This document shows, one piece after another, positions 1 through 11,821 of a stretch of DNA of 64,000 bases. The position numbers and the translations under genes are program-made. The first letter of the stretch is position 1; each line of letters opens with the position of its first letter. The DNA is from Afifella sp. IM 167 (GTDB lineage: Bacteria; Pseudomonadota; Alphaproteobacteria; Rhizobiales; Afifellaceae): contig NZ_NSLC01000008.1 of assembly GCF_020144925.1 (NCBI RefSeq), forward strand, positions 1 through 64,000, given 5' to 3'. The notes below the pieces were generated by a model. The model was not told the origin of the DNA. It ran no database searches and was given only the letters and a program-made list of their open reading frames with translations.

Positions 1-240
1 GGCGGAGGCGGTGGCTGGGGTCCCGGCGGCGGCTGGGGTCCGGGCGGCGGCTGGCACAAGGTGAGCTGCCAGGGCGGCCGGATGCGCCTGCATGCCCACG
101 GCTTCCACAACATCCAGCCGCTCGATTGCGGCGGCAAGTTCTACCGCTACCACGCGACCCGTCACGGCAAGCGCTTCGCGGTCCGCTTCAACGCGTTCTC
201 CGGCCATTACAGCCGCAAGTTCATCGGCATGGCCTTCTGA
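1..240 (+). CDS. C-terminal part of a Gly/Trp-rich small protein (5' end outside window)
   Basis: Frame 1 is open from the first base to a TGA at 238-240, giving the last 79 residues of a protein whose start lies outside the window. The visible N-terminal part has tandem GGGWGP-type repeats (three Trp-spaced Gly blocks in the first 17 residues). A compact basic, aromatic C-terminal domain follows, with two cysteines (VSCQGG and LDCGGK) and many His, Arg and aromatic residues. It resembles small secreted Gly-rich proteins common in Rhizobiales, but I do not recognise the family. A strong terminator follows directly. The reading frame is well supported; the function is unknown. Confidence 0.7.
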   Translation, partial: GGGGGWGPGGGWGPGGGWHKVSCQGGRMRLHAHGFHNIQPLDCGGKFYRYHATRHGKRFAVRFNAFSGHYSRKFIGMAF

Positions 241-261
241 GCGGATCGATATCCGCCGGAA

Positions 262-316
262 GCGAGAGCGGCACGGGCTCCCTCCCACCCTGCCCTGTGC
301 CGCTCTCGCGCTTTTT
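262..316 (+). terminator. Rho-independent terminator after the Gly/Trp-rich gene
   Basis: A 13-bp perfect stem, GCGAGAGCGGCAC (262-274) with GTGCCGCTCTCGC (297-309), can extend by about three more pairs inward. It is followed by a run of five T at 312-316. It starts 22 bases after the stop codon of the upstream gene and ends well before lipB. Confidence 0.85.
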
Positions 317-407
317 GCTTCTCTCTCCCGCCCGCGAGCGGTCGCGCCTAAGCGCACCCACGCAAAAACACTCGTCAGAAGCCGCAGCCGCGCCTATGTG
401 AAGCGCG

Positions 408-1166
408 ATGCTGCGATCCGAGCGCACCCTCGACGAAACCGCCTGCCCGCCGCCCGAGCCCGACGAGAGGTTTCTGGCCCGCGAGGGCTCCGATCCGGTC
501 GAACTGATCGTCTCGCAGGGCCTCGTCGACTATCCCGAGGCACTTGCCTTCATGGACGAGCGCGCCGCCGCGATCCGGGCCGGCACCGCCCGCGAATGCC
601 TCTGGCTGCTTCAGCATCCGCCGCTCTATACGGCCGGCACGAGCGCCGTGGCGGACGATCTCCTCACTCCCGACCGCTTCCCGGTCTTCCGCACCGGTCG
701 CGGAGGCCAGTTCACCTATCACGGGCCCGGCCAGCGGGTTGCCTACGTGCTGCTCGACCTGGAACGCCGGCGGCCGGACATCCGCCGCTATGTGCGCGCG
801 CTCGAAGCCTGGCTGATCCTGACGCTGGCCGCTTTCGGGGTGAAGGGCGAAAGGCGCGAAGGCCGCGTCGGCATCTGGGTGGAAAGGCCCGAAAGGTCCC
901 TGCCCGGCGCCCCCGTCACGGAAGACAAGATCGCCGCCATCGGCGTGCGCGTGCGCCGCTGGGTGACGCTGCACGGCATCGCCCTCAACGTTTCGCCCGA
1001 GCTTGAGCATTTTTCCGGGATCGTGCCTTGCGGCATATCCGGGCACGGCGTGACGAGCCTTGCCGATCTCGGCGCGAGCGAAAACCTCGCCGAAGCGGAC
1101 CGGGCGCTGAGCGAAGCCTTCAGGGCCGTCTTCGGCCCGCTCGGCTCAGAGGCCGGCTCCCCCTGA
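408..1166 (+). CDS. lipB: Lipoyl(octanoyl) transferase LipB
   Basis: Transfers octanoate from acyl carrier protein to the lipoyl domains of 2-oxoacid dehydrogenases and the glycine cleavage H protein; this is the first step of de novo lipoylation, in the cytoplasm. The 252-residue product has the family blocks in order: [12 protein letters not shown] (substrate pocket), [13 protein letters not shown] with the catalytic Lys near residue 174, and IVPCGI with the acyl-accepting Cys near residue 208. The N-terminal 25 residues are Glu/Arg/Pro-rich and variable. The ATG at 408 was chosen as the first in frame. The 3' end overlaps the convergent exported-protein gene by 21 bases. The family assignment is secure. 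Confidence 0.95.
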   Translation: MLRSERTLDETACPPPEPDERFLAREGSDPVELIVSQGLVDYPEALAFMDERAAAIRAGTARECLWLLQHPPLYTAGTSAVADDLLTPDRFPVFRTGRGGQFTYHGPGQRVAYVLLDLERRRPDIRRYVRALEAWLILTLAAFGVKGERREGRVGIWVERPERSLPGAPVTEDKIAAIGVRVRRWVTLHGIALNVSPELEHFSGIVPCGISGHGVTSLADLGASENLAEADRALSEAFRAVFGPLGSEAGSP

Positions 1167-1595
1167 CGGCTGGGCGATGATCGTCCAGGTCTTGGCGCCC
1201 TTGCGGATGAAGAGATAGGTCTTGTCCTCGTCGGTTGAGAGGACGCCCTCCGGCTGCATCTGCACGGTGACGGCGATGCGGCTGAGTTCGTCGGGCAGGC
1301 CCGGCTCCTTCAGCGTCTCCAGGAAGGCCTGCTGCACGGCCTGGCGCGCCTCGAAGAAGGTGAGCGGCCGGCTCTCCGGTGTCAGCAGCACCTTCACATG
1401 CCCTTCCTGCGGATTGCCCTCCGGCAGGAAGCGCAGGCGCACATTGGTCATCTTCTCCATCGGCCGGGCGGTGTATTCGGCCGCGACGGTCTGCGGCCGC
1501 TCCCCCACGGCGGCGTAGGCGCCGGCCGCCGTCAGGCTGGCGAGAGCCGCCACGGCGAGCATCAGCCGGCGGCTCGGGCTGCGATACGCGAACAT
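1146..1595 (-). CDS. Exported protein of unknown function
   Basis: 149 residues beginning with a clear Sec signal peptide: a basic start, a hydrophobic core around residues 11-26, and an Ala-rich cleavage region near residue 29. The mature part is about 120 residues of mixed alpha/beta character with conserved-looking blocks ([41 protein letters not shown]) and no cysteines. I do not recognise the family. The ATG at 1595 has GGGGTG as a plausible ribosome-binding site. It is the last gene of the cfa-acyP minus-strand run but has its own 85-base upstream region containing two CtrA-like boxes. Its 3' end overlaps lipB tail to tail. Confidence 0.75.
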   Translation of the reverse strand: MFAYRSPSRRLMLAVAALASLTAAGAYAAVGERPQTVAAEYTARPMEKMTNVRLRFLPEGNPQEGHVKVLLTPESRPLTFFEARQAVQQAFLETLKEPGLPDELSRIAVTVQMQPEGVLSTDEDKTYLFIRKGAKTWTIIAQPSGGAGL

Positions 1596-1639
1596 GACGT
1601 CACCCCATGATTGCCTTCTGGCTTGCCCGGAAGGCTACC

Positions 1640-1685
1640 TTAACAAAGGGTTGACGCTCCAATTCGAATTTAAATCGATGTTAAC
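1640..1685. promoter_or_regulatory. Two CtrA-like boxes upstream of the exported-protein gene
   Basis: TTAA-ATCGATG-TTAAC at 1670-1685 is an exact match to the TTAA-N7-TTAAC consensus bound by the alphaproteobacterial cell-cycle regulator CtrA. TTAA-CAAAGGG-TTGAC at 1640-1655 is a one-mismatch version 30 bases away. The first box overlaps the acyP stop codon. Both lie 45-90 bases upstream of the start at 1595. The match is seen; binding by CtrA is inferred. Confidence 0.5.
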
Positions 1686-1974
1686 GCGGCGGCCGGGCAA
1701 TTCGGAAAGGTCCAGTCTCTTCCGGCACATCGCCGAGTATCCTCACCTCGCCCACAGAGGCGAAGCGCGGGCCCGCACGGCAGCGGGCGAGCATGTCGTC
1801 GATTCGCTCGGCCGGCCCCGAAAACACGGCCTCGACAGCTCCGTCGGGGCGATTCTTCACCCATCCGGAAAGGCCGAGCCGGCTCGCCTCGGCTTCCGTC
1901 CAGGCGCGGAAGCCGACCCCCTGCACGCGGCCGGAGATGAGAACGTGGATGGATTTCGCCGGCACGGATGGCAC
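1681..1974 (-). CDS. acyP: Acylphosphatase
   Basis: Hydrolyses the carboxyl-phosphate bond of acyl phosphates. The small alpha/beta domain (97 residues) shows the signature GRVQGVGFR, whose terminal Arg binds phosphate, and GWVKNRPDG, whose Asn orients the attacking water. The frame is open much further upstream through cfa, but that part is antisense-like shadow. I placed the start at the GTG at 1974, nine bases after the cfa stop codon; a second GTG at 1965 is equally possible. It follows cfa on the same strand and is probably co-transcribed with it. There is no metabolic link to cfa that I can see. Confidence 0.88.
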   Translation of the reverse strand: MPSVPAKSIHVLISGRVQGVGFRAWTEAEASRLGLSGWVKNRPDGAVEAVFSGPAERIDDMLARCRAGPRFASVGEVRILGDVPEETGPFRIARPPR

Positions 1975-1982
1975 GAGCGGGC

Positions 1983-3233
1983 CTACTCGGCCGCAGCCAC
2001 CGAGAGTTTGCCGCCCTGCTCCAGCCGCACCTCCGCCTCGTGAATCCAGTCGCGCGTGATCGGCACCGCATCGCGCTCGCGCGACAGGATCAGCTGAAAG
2101 ACCATGTTGGAGCCGTGAACGAAGCCGAGTTCCACCACGGCGAGATAGAACTCCCACATCCGCGCGAAGCGCTCGTCCATGATCTCGACCGCCCGCTCGC
2201 GGTTGGCCATGAAGCGATCGAACCAGCACTGGATCGTATAGGCGTAGTGCAGGCGCAGGACCTCGGCGTCGTCCACCCAAAGGCCGCATCTCTCCAGCGA
2301 GGCGAAAACCTCCGACATCGCCGGCACATAGCCGCCGGGGAAGATGTATTTGTGCAGGAAGGGCCCGGTCGATCCCGGCGGCGTCATCCGCCCGATCGAA
2401 TGCAGCATCATGAAGCCGTCCGGCTTCAGCAGCTCGAAGACCTTGCGGAAATAGGCGTCATAGTAGCGATAGCCGACATGCTCGAACATGCCGACGGATA
2501 CGATGCGGTCGTACTGGCCGGTAATCTCCCGGTAGTCGCTCTCGATGAACGTCACCTTGCCGGAAAGCCCTTCCGCCTCCGCCCAGCGGCGTGCCGCGGC
2601 GAGCTGCTCGGTCGCCGGATTGACGCCGGTCACCTCCACATCGAAGGTCTGGGCGAGGAAGATCGCCAGCCCGCCCCAGCCGGAGCCGATATCCAGGACC
2701 CTCATGCCCGGCTTCAGGTCCAGCTTGGCGCCGATATGGCGGAGCTTGTTCAGCTGCGCCTGCTCCAGCGTCTCGTTTTCCGGATCCCGCCAATAAGCGC
2801 AGGAATACTGCATCCGCTCGTCCAGGAAGAGACGGTAGATGTCTTCCTTGACGTTGTAGTGGTGCTTGGCGTTTTCCTTCGCCTTCCACAGCGGATTGTA
2901 CTGGTGCCATCGCCGCAGCGCCCGATAGGCGCCGTTGATGACGGTCTGCGCCGGATGCCCGGCGAGGTAGTCGCGATTGACGGAGAAGAGCCCCAGGAAG
3001 TCCTTGACGGTCGCTCCTTCCTCGAAGGTCAGCGTCCCATCCATATACCCCTCAGGGGCGAAGAGCTCCGGATTGACGGCAAGCTGCCAGTGCAGCGCCT
3101 TGTCGTGCAGACGCATCGTGACGTCCGGGCCAGGAAACTTGCCACCGAAATGATGCTCGCGCCCGTCCGCGTCGATCATCTTCAGATGACCGTTGCGCAC
3201 GAAGGAGCGCAGGATGCTTTTCAAAAGCCACAT
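1983..3233 (-). CDS. cfa: Cyclopropane-fatty-acyl-phospholipid synthase
   Basis: Methylates cis double bonds of membrane phospholipid acyl chains using S-adenosylmethionine, giving cyclopropane fatty acids (stationary-phase and acid tolerance). The 416-residue protein has an N-terminal lipid-binding region, the family motif QYSCAYW near residue 140, and the SAM site VLDIGSGWGGLAIF. C-terminal blocks VGMFEHVG and FIFPGGYVP-like (YIFPGGYVP) follow. The ATG at 3233 is preceded by AGGAG nine bases upstream. It is followed closely by acyP. Length and motifs are normal for the family. Confidence 0.95.
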   Translation of the reverse strand: MWLLKSILRSFVRNGHLKMIDADGREHHFGGKFPGPDVTMRLHDKALHWQLAVNPELFAPEGYMDGTLTFEEGATVKDFLGLFSVNRDYLAGHPAQTVINGAYRALRRWHQYNPLWKAKENAKHHYNVKEDIYRLFLDERMQYSCAYWRDPENETLEQAQLNKLRHIGAKLDLKPGMRVLDIGSGWGGLAIFLAQTFDVEVTGVNPATEQLAAARRWAEAEGLSGKVTFIESDYREITGQYDRIVSVGMFEHVGYRYYDAYFRKVFELLKPDGFMMLHSIGRMTPPGSTGPFLHKYIFPGGYVPAMSEVFASLERCGLWVDDAEVLRLHYAYTIQCWFDRFMANRERAVEIMDERFARMWEFYLAVVELGFVHGSNMVFQLILSRERDAVPITRDWIHEAEVRLEQGGKLSVAAAE

Positions 3234-3319
3234 GCCCGCCCCACTCCTTTCCTGACGGCAAGCCTATCGCAGCCCGCCGAGCGAGTGGAAGCCCAAAATG
3301 GGCGCGGGATTTGAGACGG

Positions 3320-5344
<2,025 letters not shown>

Positions 5345-5538
5345 TCCCGGCCTTGTCCTCCCCGATCAAGCGACCCTCTATGCGGGCGCAAGCATCGTCG
5401 CGGCAAGAAAAAATGCGCATTTCCCCGCCCCCGGGCGAAGCGGTCGCATCCCCGCGCGGCGCGCGCACCGCCGCCGGCGCTCTTGCGCCGGCCGGCAAAG
5501 GCCTGACAGATTGGCCGCGCAAATCTGGAGGATAATGA

Positions 5539-6666
<1,128 letters not shown>

Positions 6667-6691
6667 AGCCGAACCGAAAACGGAGCACCGT

Positions 6692-7525
6692 TTGAAAACG
6701 ATATCCACCTGGGCCGCCCATGGCGGCACGCAGGGCGTCTACAGCCATGCCTCCAAGGCGACCGGCACCGAGATGACCTTTGCCGTCTTCGTCCCGCCGC
6801 AGGCGAAGGACGGCCCCTGCCCGGTCGTCACTTACCTTTCCGGCCTCACCTGCACGCATGCCAATGTGATGGAAAAGGGAGAGTACCGGCGCGCGGCGGC
6901 CGAGCACGGCCTGATCGTCGTCTGCCCGGATACCTCGCCGCGCGGCGAGGACGTGCCGGACGACGATGCCTACGACCTCGGCCAGGGCGCGGGCTTTTAT
7001 CTCGACGCCGCGCGCGAGCCCTGGTCGAAAAACTACCGGATGGAAAGCTACGTCATGGAGGAGCTGCCTCGACTCCTGCGCGAGCATTTCCCGCTAGACG
7101 ATTCCAGGGCCTCGATTTTCGGCCATTCGATGGGCGGGCACGGCGCGCTGACCCTGGCGTTGAAATACCCGGATCGCTTCCGCGCCTGTTCGGCCTTTTC
7201 GCCGATCGTGGCGCCGGCACAGGTCCCCTGGGGCGAAAAGGCGTTCAGCACCTATCTCGGCGAGGATCGCGCCGAATGGGGCCGGCATGACGCCACGGCG
7301 CTGGTGGAGGGCGGCGCGCGCTTCTCCGGCTTTCTGATCGACCAGGGCGAGGCGGACAATTTTCTCGCCGAGCAGCTGCGTCCGAAACTCTTCGAGACGG
7401 CCTGCGCGGCGGCGGGCATCCCGCTGACGCTCCGCCGCCATCCGGGCTACGACCATTCCTACTATTTCATCTCGTCCTTCATGGCGGACCACCTCGCCTG
7501 GCACGCCGAGCGGCTGAGGTCCTGA
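6692..7525 (+). CDS. fghA: S-formylglutathione hydrolase
   Basis: Hydrolyses S-formylglutathione to formate and glutathione, the second step after AdhC. This alpha/beta-hydrolase of the esterase D family has GHSMGGHGAL with the nucleophilic Ser, an acid-containing block LIDQGEADNF, and HPGYDHSYYFI with the catalytic His. The start is set at the TTG at 6692 because the conserved N-terminus (KTISTWAAHGG) begins there and GGAG at 6682-6685 sits at ideal spacing; an upstream in-frame start would overlap adhC without need. Length 277 residues, normal for the family. It is the second gene of the adhC operon. Confidence 0.94.
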   Translation: MKTISTWAAHGGTQGVYSHASKATGTEMTFAVFVPPQAKDGPCPVVTYLSGLTCTHANVMEKGEYRRAAAEHGLIVVCPDTSPRGEDVPDDDAYDLGQGAGFYLDAAREPWSKNYRMESYVMEELPRLLREHFPLDDSRASIFGHSMGGHGALTLALKYPDRFRACSAFSPIVAPAQVPWGEKAFSTYLGEDRAEWGRHDATALVEGGARFSGFLIDQGEADNFLAEQLRPKLFETACAAAGIPLTLRRHPGYDHSYYFISSFMADHLAWHAERLRS

Positions 7526-7560
7526 AAAGGCCGGCGCCGCCATCGCCTGAAGGCGGCGCC
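7526..7560 (-). terminator. Hairpin terminator between fghA and the YARHG gene
   Basis: GGCGCCGCC (7533-7541) pairs with GGCGGCGCC (7552-7560) across a 10-base loop. Read on the minus strand the stem is followed by GGCCTTTTC, so it best terminates the minus-strand YARHG gene. It could also stop fghA from the other side, because the genes converge here. Confidence 0.6.
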
Positions 7561-7571
7561 CGCCACACCCT

Positions 7572-7910
7572 CTAGCGGCAGCCGAGCGCCCGCTCGGCCT
7601 GCACGATCGCATTGACGTTGGCGCGCTCGATGCCGCTCATCCGCACGCGGCCCTGGTCGTTCTCCCAGCAATCGGAATTGTCGAAATTCGCCCGCCCGCG
7701 CGAGGTGCGGAAGCAATAGCCGTTCTCGTCGAAGATGCGGTTGCGCACGTACCAGAGGTCGTTGCAGCGCATGGAGCGGAGATCCGCCTGCCCGAACCGG
7801 TGCTGGTCCGTGCAGCCGAGCCCCTGGAAGCAGTCGGCTTTCGCCGGCTGCGGCAGGCCCACCGCGCAAAGGCCGCCAAGAAGCAGTCCGGCAAGGATCG
7901 TGGTGCGCAT
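7572..7910 (-). CDS. Exported small protein with a YARHG-type domain
   Basis: 112 residues. A signal peptide (hydrophobic residues 4-20, cleavage near PAKA-D at about 25) is followed by a Cys-rich mature part with six cysteines. The block LWYVRNRIFDENGYCF matches the YARHG pattern (a short extracellular domain of unknown function found in bacterial cell-surface proteins). It probably acts in the periplasm; the role is unknown. The ATG at 7910 follows a GGGGGAAGAG ribosome-binding stretch. It is convergent with fghA and divergent from the radical SAM pair across 238 bases, in which I see no gene or clear riboswitch. Confidence 0.75.
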   Translation of the reverse strand: MRTTILAGLLLGGLCAVGLPQPAKADCFQGLGCTDQHRFGQADLRSMRCNDLWYVRNRIFDENGYCFRTSRGRANFDNSDCWENDQGRVRMSGIERANVNAIVQAERALGCR

Positions 7911-8148
7911 GTCTCTTCCCCCGTGTTTTTGGCCCGTCCTCCATCCGGCGGGCGATCACCTGGTGCGAAGACAGACCATCCGACACCGAAGGCTGCCCGC
8001 AGACCCGATCTGAGCCGCAAATCGCCCGCTTAACAAGTTGAAATCATGGACAATACCGCCGAGATCGCGGTTGTGGCCGTATTGCCACTGACGTCTGGCG
8101 CGAATTTTGGTAATTTTTTGCAGGATCTTGCATCAGACAGGTTTCCAG

Positions 8149-9942
8149 ATGCGAACCTTTCACATCGAGATCGTGAAGCCGTCGCACTACGACAAGGACG
8201 GCTACGTCATCCAGTGGTGGAAGGCCTGGATCCCTTCCAATTCGATGGCCTGTCTCTTCGCCATCGCCCGCGACTGCTCTGAGCGCCAGGTTCTCGGCGA
8301 GGGGGTCGCGATCGAGATCAACGCCTGGGACGAGATGAACGTGCGGCTGCCGCTGCGCAGGATCGCCGAGCGCATCAAGGCGCCCGGCAGTTCCGGCCTC
8401 GTCTGCCTCGTGGGCGTGCAGTCGAACCAGTTCCCCCGCGCCATGGCGATCGCCCGCCAGCTGCGCGCCGAAGGCGTCAAGGTCGCGATCGGCGGCTTCC
8501 ACGTCTCAGGCTGCCTGGCCATGCTGAAGGAGATGCCGGCCGAACTGCAGGAGGCGATCGACCTCGGCGTCACGCTCTTCGCCGGCGAGGCGGAGGAGCA
8601 TTTCGAGGCCTTCCTGAAGGACGTCGACGCCGGCACCGAGAAGCCCGTCTACAATTACATGGACGACCTGCCGAACCTGCAGGGCGAGACCATCCCCTAC
8701 CTGCCGCAGCGGCTGGTGAAGCGCTACGACGGCGTCATTTCCTCCTTCGACGCCGGGCGCGGCTGCCCGTTCCAATGCTCCTTCTGCACCATCATCAACG
8801 TCCAGGGCAGGAAGAGCCGCTGGCGCGACGCCGACGACATCGAGCGGATCGTCCTGGAAAACCGGGCGCAGGGCATTACCCGCTTCTTCATCACCGACGA
8901 CAATTTCGCCCGCAACAAGAACTGGGAGCCGATCTTCGACCGGCTGATCAGCCTGCGCGCCCAGGGCTTTGCCGTGAGCTTCCTCATCCAGGTGGATACC
9001 CTCGCCCACAAGAGCCCCGGCTTCATCGAGCAGGCGGCGGCCGCCGGCTGCAGCCACGTCTTCATCGGCCTTGAATCGATCAATGCCGACAATCTCGCGG
9101 TGATGAAGAAGAACCAGAACCGCATCACCGAATACCGAAAGATGTTCCAGGCCTGGAAGGAGGCCGGCATCATCACCTATGCCGGCTTCATCATGGGCCT
9201 GCCGGGCGACACCCCCGAGACCTTGAAGCGCGACATCGAGATCGTGCAGCGGGAGCTGCCGGTCGACCTTCTCGAATTCACCATGCTGACGCCGCTGCCC
9301 GGCTCGGAGGACCACAGGAACCTCACCGAGGCCGGCACCTGGATGGATCCCGATCTCAACAAATACGATTTGGAGACGGTGACCGTCGCCCATCCGAAGA
9401 TGAGCGCGGAACTCTGGCAGAAGACCTATCGCGACATCTGGAACTGGTACTACAGCGACGAGCACGTCGAGCGGATCATGCGCCGCAACGTCGCCTACGG
9501 GATCAAGCCGGTGAAGATCTGGCGCTCGGTCCTGCAGATCTACGGCGCCACCAATTTCGAGGGCGTGCATCCCCAGCAATGCGGCTATCTGAGGCGCAAG
9601 GACCGCACCCAGCGCCGGCCGGAAATGCCGCGCCTCTCACCGCTCGTCTTCTACCCGCGGCATTGGGCGGAGACGGCGGTGAAGTATGTGCGCTTCGGCC
9701 TCTACGCGCTGAAGACCCACAAGATCCGCAAGCGCATCGCCGCCGACCCGGCCTCCAGGTCCTACCGCGACCTCGCCATCACGCCGGTCGTCGACGCCGA
9801 AGGCGAGGATCTGGCGATGTTCGCCCTCAACGACAGCGCCCGGGCCGCTGTCGAGAAGGCGAAGCGCCAGGCGGGAGAGCGCAAGCGCCGCGAGGAAGAG
9901 GTTGCCGCCGCCGAGGAAGAGGTTCTGACGGCCGCCGAATAG
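8149..9942 (+). CDS. B12-binding-type radical SAM protein (first of tandem pair)
   Basis: 597 residues. The N-terminal third resembles a cobalamin-binding Rossmann domain (VGVQSNQFPRA, IGGFHVSGCLAML), although I cannot find the canonical DxHxxG cobalamin-ligand motif. The radical SAM core has GRGCPFQCSFC (CxxxCxxC cluster), then DDNFARNKNW, IGLESINADNL and GLPGDTPETL. A C-terminal region of about 200 residues ends in a charged Glu/Lys/Ala-rich tail. Class members do methylations or ring chemistry on unactivated carbons, as in BchE or HpnP-like enzymes; the substrate here is unknown. The ATG at 8149 was chosen because the paralogue downstream aligns from this point; the earlier TTG at 8107 has no support. 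It lies 94 bases upstream of its paralogue. Confidence 0.85.
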   Translation: MRTFHIEIVKPSHYDKDGYVIQWWKAWIPSNSMACLFAIARDCSERQVLGEGVAIEINAWDEMNVRLPLRRIAERIKAPGSSGLVCLVGVQSNQFPRAMAIARQLRAEGVKVAIGGFHVSGCLAMLKEMPAELQEAIDLGVTLFAGEAEEHFEAFLKDVDAGTEKPVYNYMDDLPNLQGETIPYLPQRLVKRYDGVISSFDAGRGCPFQCSFCTIINVQGRKSRWRDADDIERIVLENRAQGITRFFITDDNFARNKNWEPIFDRLISLRAQGFAVSFLIQVDTLAHKSPGFIEQAAAAGCSHVFIGLESINADNLAVMKKNQNRITEYRKMFQAWKEAGIITYAGFIMGLPGDTPETLKRDIEIVQRELPVDLLEFTMLTPLPGSEDHRNLTEAGTWMDPDLNKYDLETVTVAHPKMSAELWQKTYRDIWNWYYSDEHVERIMRRNVAYGIKPVKIWRSVLQIYGATNFEGVHPQQCGYLRRKDRTQRRPEMPRLSPLVFYPRHWAETAVKYVRFGLYALKTHKIRKRIAADPASRSYRDLAITPVVDAEGEDLAMFALNDSARAAVEKAKRQAGERKRREEEVAAAEEEVLTAAE

Positions 9943-10036
9943 GCGCCCGTCGCGGAAGGCGCATCGCGCCGGCTCGCGGCAAGGATTGCGATCGAAACGG
10001 TTGATCCGGCGAATGATCCCGGGCGGGAAGGGTTCG

Positions 10037-11788
10037 GTGGCCAGCAAGACCTTCAGGGCGATTCTCATCAAGCCGTCGCACTATGACGACGACGGCTACG
10101 TCATCCAGTGGGCACGTTCGTCGATTCCCTCCAATTCGCTTGCCGCGCTCTACGGCCTCATCCGCGATTGCGCCGACCGCAGCATCCTCGGCGACGTCGA
10201 TATCGCGGTCACGCCCTACGACGAGACCAACACTGTCATCCCGTTCCACAAGATCATCCGCGAGATCCGCGCCGCAGACGCCGGCTTCGTCGGCCTCGTC
10301 GGCGTGCAATCGAACCAGTTCCCGCGCGCCCTCGACATGACGCGCACCTTCCGCGAGGCCGGCATTCCCGTCATCATCGGCGGCTTTCACGTCTCCGGCT
10401 GCCTTGCGATGCTCCCCGAATTGCCGGACGACATCAAGGAAGCCCAGAGCCTCGGCGCCGCCATCTATGCCGGCGAGGCGGAAGGGCGCATGGACGAGAT
10501 CATCGAAGCGGTCTGGGAGGACCGCCTCAAGCCGCTCTACAACTACATGCACGATCTGCCGGAGATGAGCCGGGCCTCCCTGCCCTTCCTGCCGGCGGAT
10601 AACGTCTCGCGCACCGCCGGCAGCTATACGAGCTTCGATTCCGGCCGCGGCTGCCCCTTCCAGTGCTCCTTCTGCACCATCATCAACGTGCAGGGGCGCA
10701 AATCGCGCTACCGCACGCCCGACGACATCGAGGAGATCATCCGCCGCAACGCCGCTCAGGGCATCAAGCGCTTCTTCATCACCGACGACAATTTCGCCCG
10801 CAACAAGAACTGGGAAGCGATCCTCGATCGGATGATCGCGCTGCGCGAAGAGGGTCTGCGCTTCAAGTTCATCCTGCAGGTCGACACGCTCTGCCATCGC
10901 CTCGAAGGCTTCATCGAGAAGGCGGCGAAAGCGGGCTGCAACCGCGTGTTCATCGGCCTGGAGAACATCGACCCCGATGCGCTGATGGCTGCCAAGAAGC
11001 GGCAGAACAAGATCTGGGAGTATCGCAAGATGCTCCAGGCCTGGAAGGATGCCGGCGTCGTCACCTATGCCGGCTACATCCTCGGCTTTCCGGACGACAC
11101 GCCGGAAAAGATCCGTCGCAACATGGAGATCCTGAAGAAGGAGCTGCCGCTCGATCTCGTCGAGTTCTTCTTCCTGACCCCGCTTCCGGGTTCGGAGGAT
11201 CACCAGAAGATGGTGCGCGAGGGCGTCTGGATGGATCCGGACGTCAACAAGTACGACCTCAACCACCGTGTCTCGCACCACCCGAAGATGAGCGACGCCG
11301 AATGGGAGGCGATCTACCGCGAATGCTGGGAGGTCTGCTTCGACGAGGCGCATGTCGAACGGGTACTTCGGCGGGGCGCGGCGCGCGGGGTGAAGACGAA
11401 GCAGCTCTTTATGGGGCTCGGCGCCTTCTACGGCTCGGTCACCATCGAGAAGGTGCATCCGCTGGAGGCCGGCTTCCTGCGCCGCAAGGTGCGCCGCCAG
11501 CGCCGCCGGGGCATGAAGCTGGAAAACCCCCTCCTCTTCTATCCCCGCTATGCCGGCGAAGTTTTCTACAAGAACTACCAGTGGGCGAAGCTCTATCTAC
11601 GGCTGCGGCGAATCTGGCAGCGCGTCGAGGCCGATCCGGACAAGCTCGCCTACATGGACGAGGCCCTGCGGCCGGTGAGCGAGGACGAGACGACCGAGCT
11701 GATGGCGACGTTCGAGGACGCGATTCCGCAGACCCACGGCGCGCCGGTGAAGAAGAAGGATCCCGCCCGGCTGGAAGCGGCGGAGTAG
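10037..11788 (+). CDS. B12-binding-type radical SAM protein (second of tandem pair)
   Basis: 583 residues and clearly paralogous to the preceding gene over its whole length. Both share KPSHYDxDGYVIQW at the N-terminus, GRGCPFQCSFCTIINVQGRK at the cluster, DDNFARNKNWE, and MDPDxNKYDL late in the protein. The C-terminal tails differ most. I chose the GTG at 10037 because the homology begins there and GGGAAGG lies just upstream; the ATG at 10013 would add eight residues. The pair is probably one operon. Retention of two diverged copies suggests successive modifications of one substrate or a heteromeric enzyme, but nothing in the neighbours identifies a pathway. Confidence 0.85.
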   Translation: MASKTFRAILIKPSHYDDDGYVIQWARSSIPSNSLAALYGLIRDCADRSILGDVDIAVTPYDETNTVIPFHKIIREIRAADAGFVGLVGVQSNQFPRALDMTRTFREAGIPVIIGGFHVSGCLAMLPELPDDIKEAQSLGAAIYAGEAEGRMDEIIEAVWEDRLKPLYNYMHDLPEMSRASLPFLPADNVSRTAGSYTSFDSGRGCPFQCSFCTIINVQGRKSRYRTPDDIEEIIRRNAAQGIKRFFITDDNFARNKNWEAILDRMIALREEGLRFKFILQVDTLCHRLEGFIEKAAKAGCNRVFIGLENIDPDALMAAKKRQNKIWEYRKMLQAWKDAGVVTYAGYILGFPDDTPEKIRRNMEILKKELPLDLVEFFFLTPLPGSEDHQKMVREGVWMDPDVNKYDLNHRVSHHPKMSDAEWEAIYRECWEVCFDEAHVERVLRRGAARGVKTKQLFMGLGAFYGSVTIEKVHPLEAGFLRRKVRRQRRRGMKLENPLLFYPRYAGEVFYKNYQWAKLYLRLRRIWQRVEADPDKLAYMDEALRPVSEDETTELMATFEDAIPQTHGAPVKKKDPARLEAAE

Positions 11789-11821
11789 CCGCGCCCTGCC
11801 TGGCACGCCGAGCCTCCCGCC

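Noticed and set aside
8070-8100. GCCACTG before the B12 radical SAM genes, as in cobalamin riboswitches
   Set aside because: None of the other conserved riboswitch elements appear in order in the 238-base region; single heptamer only.
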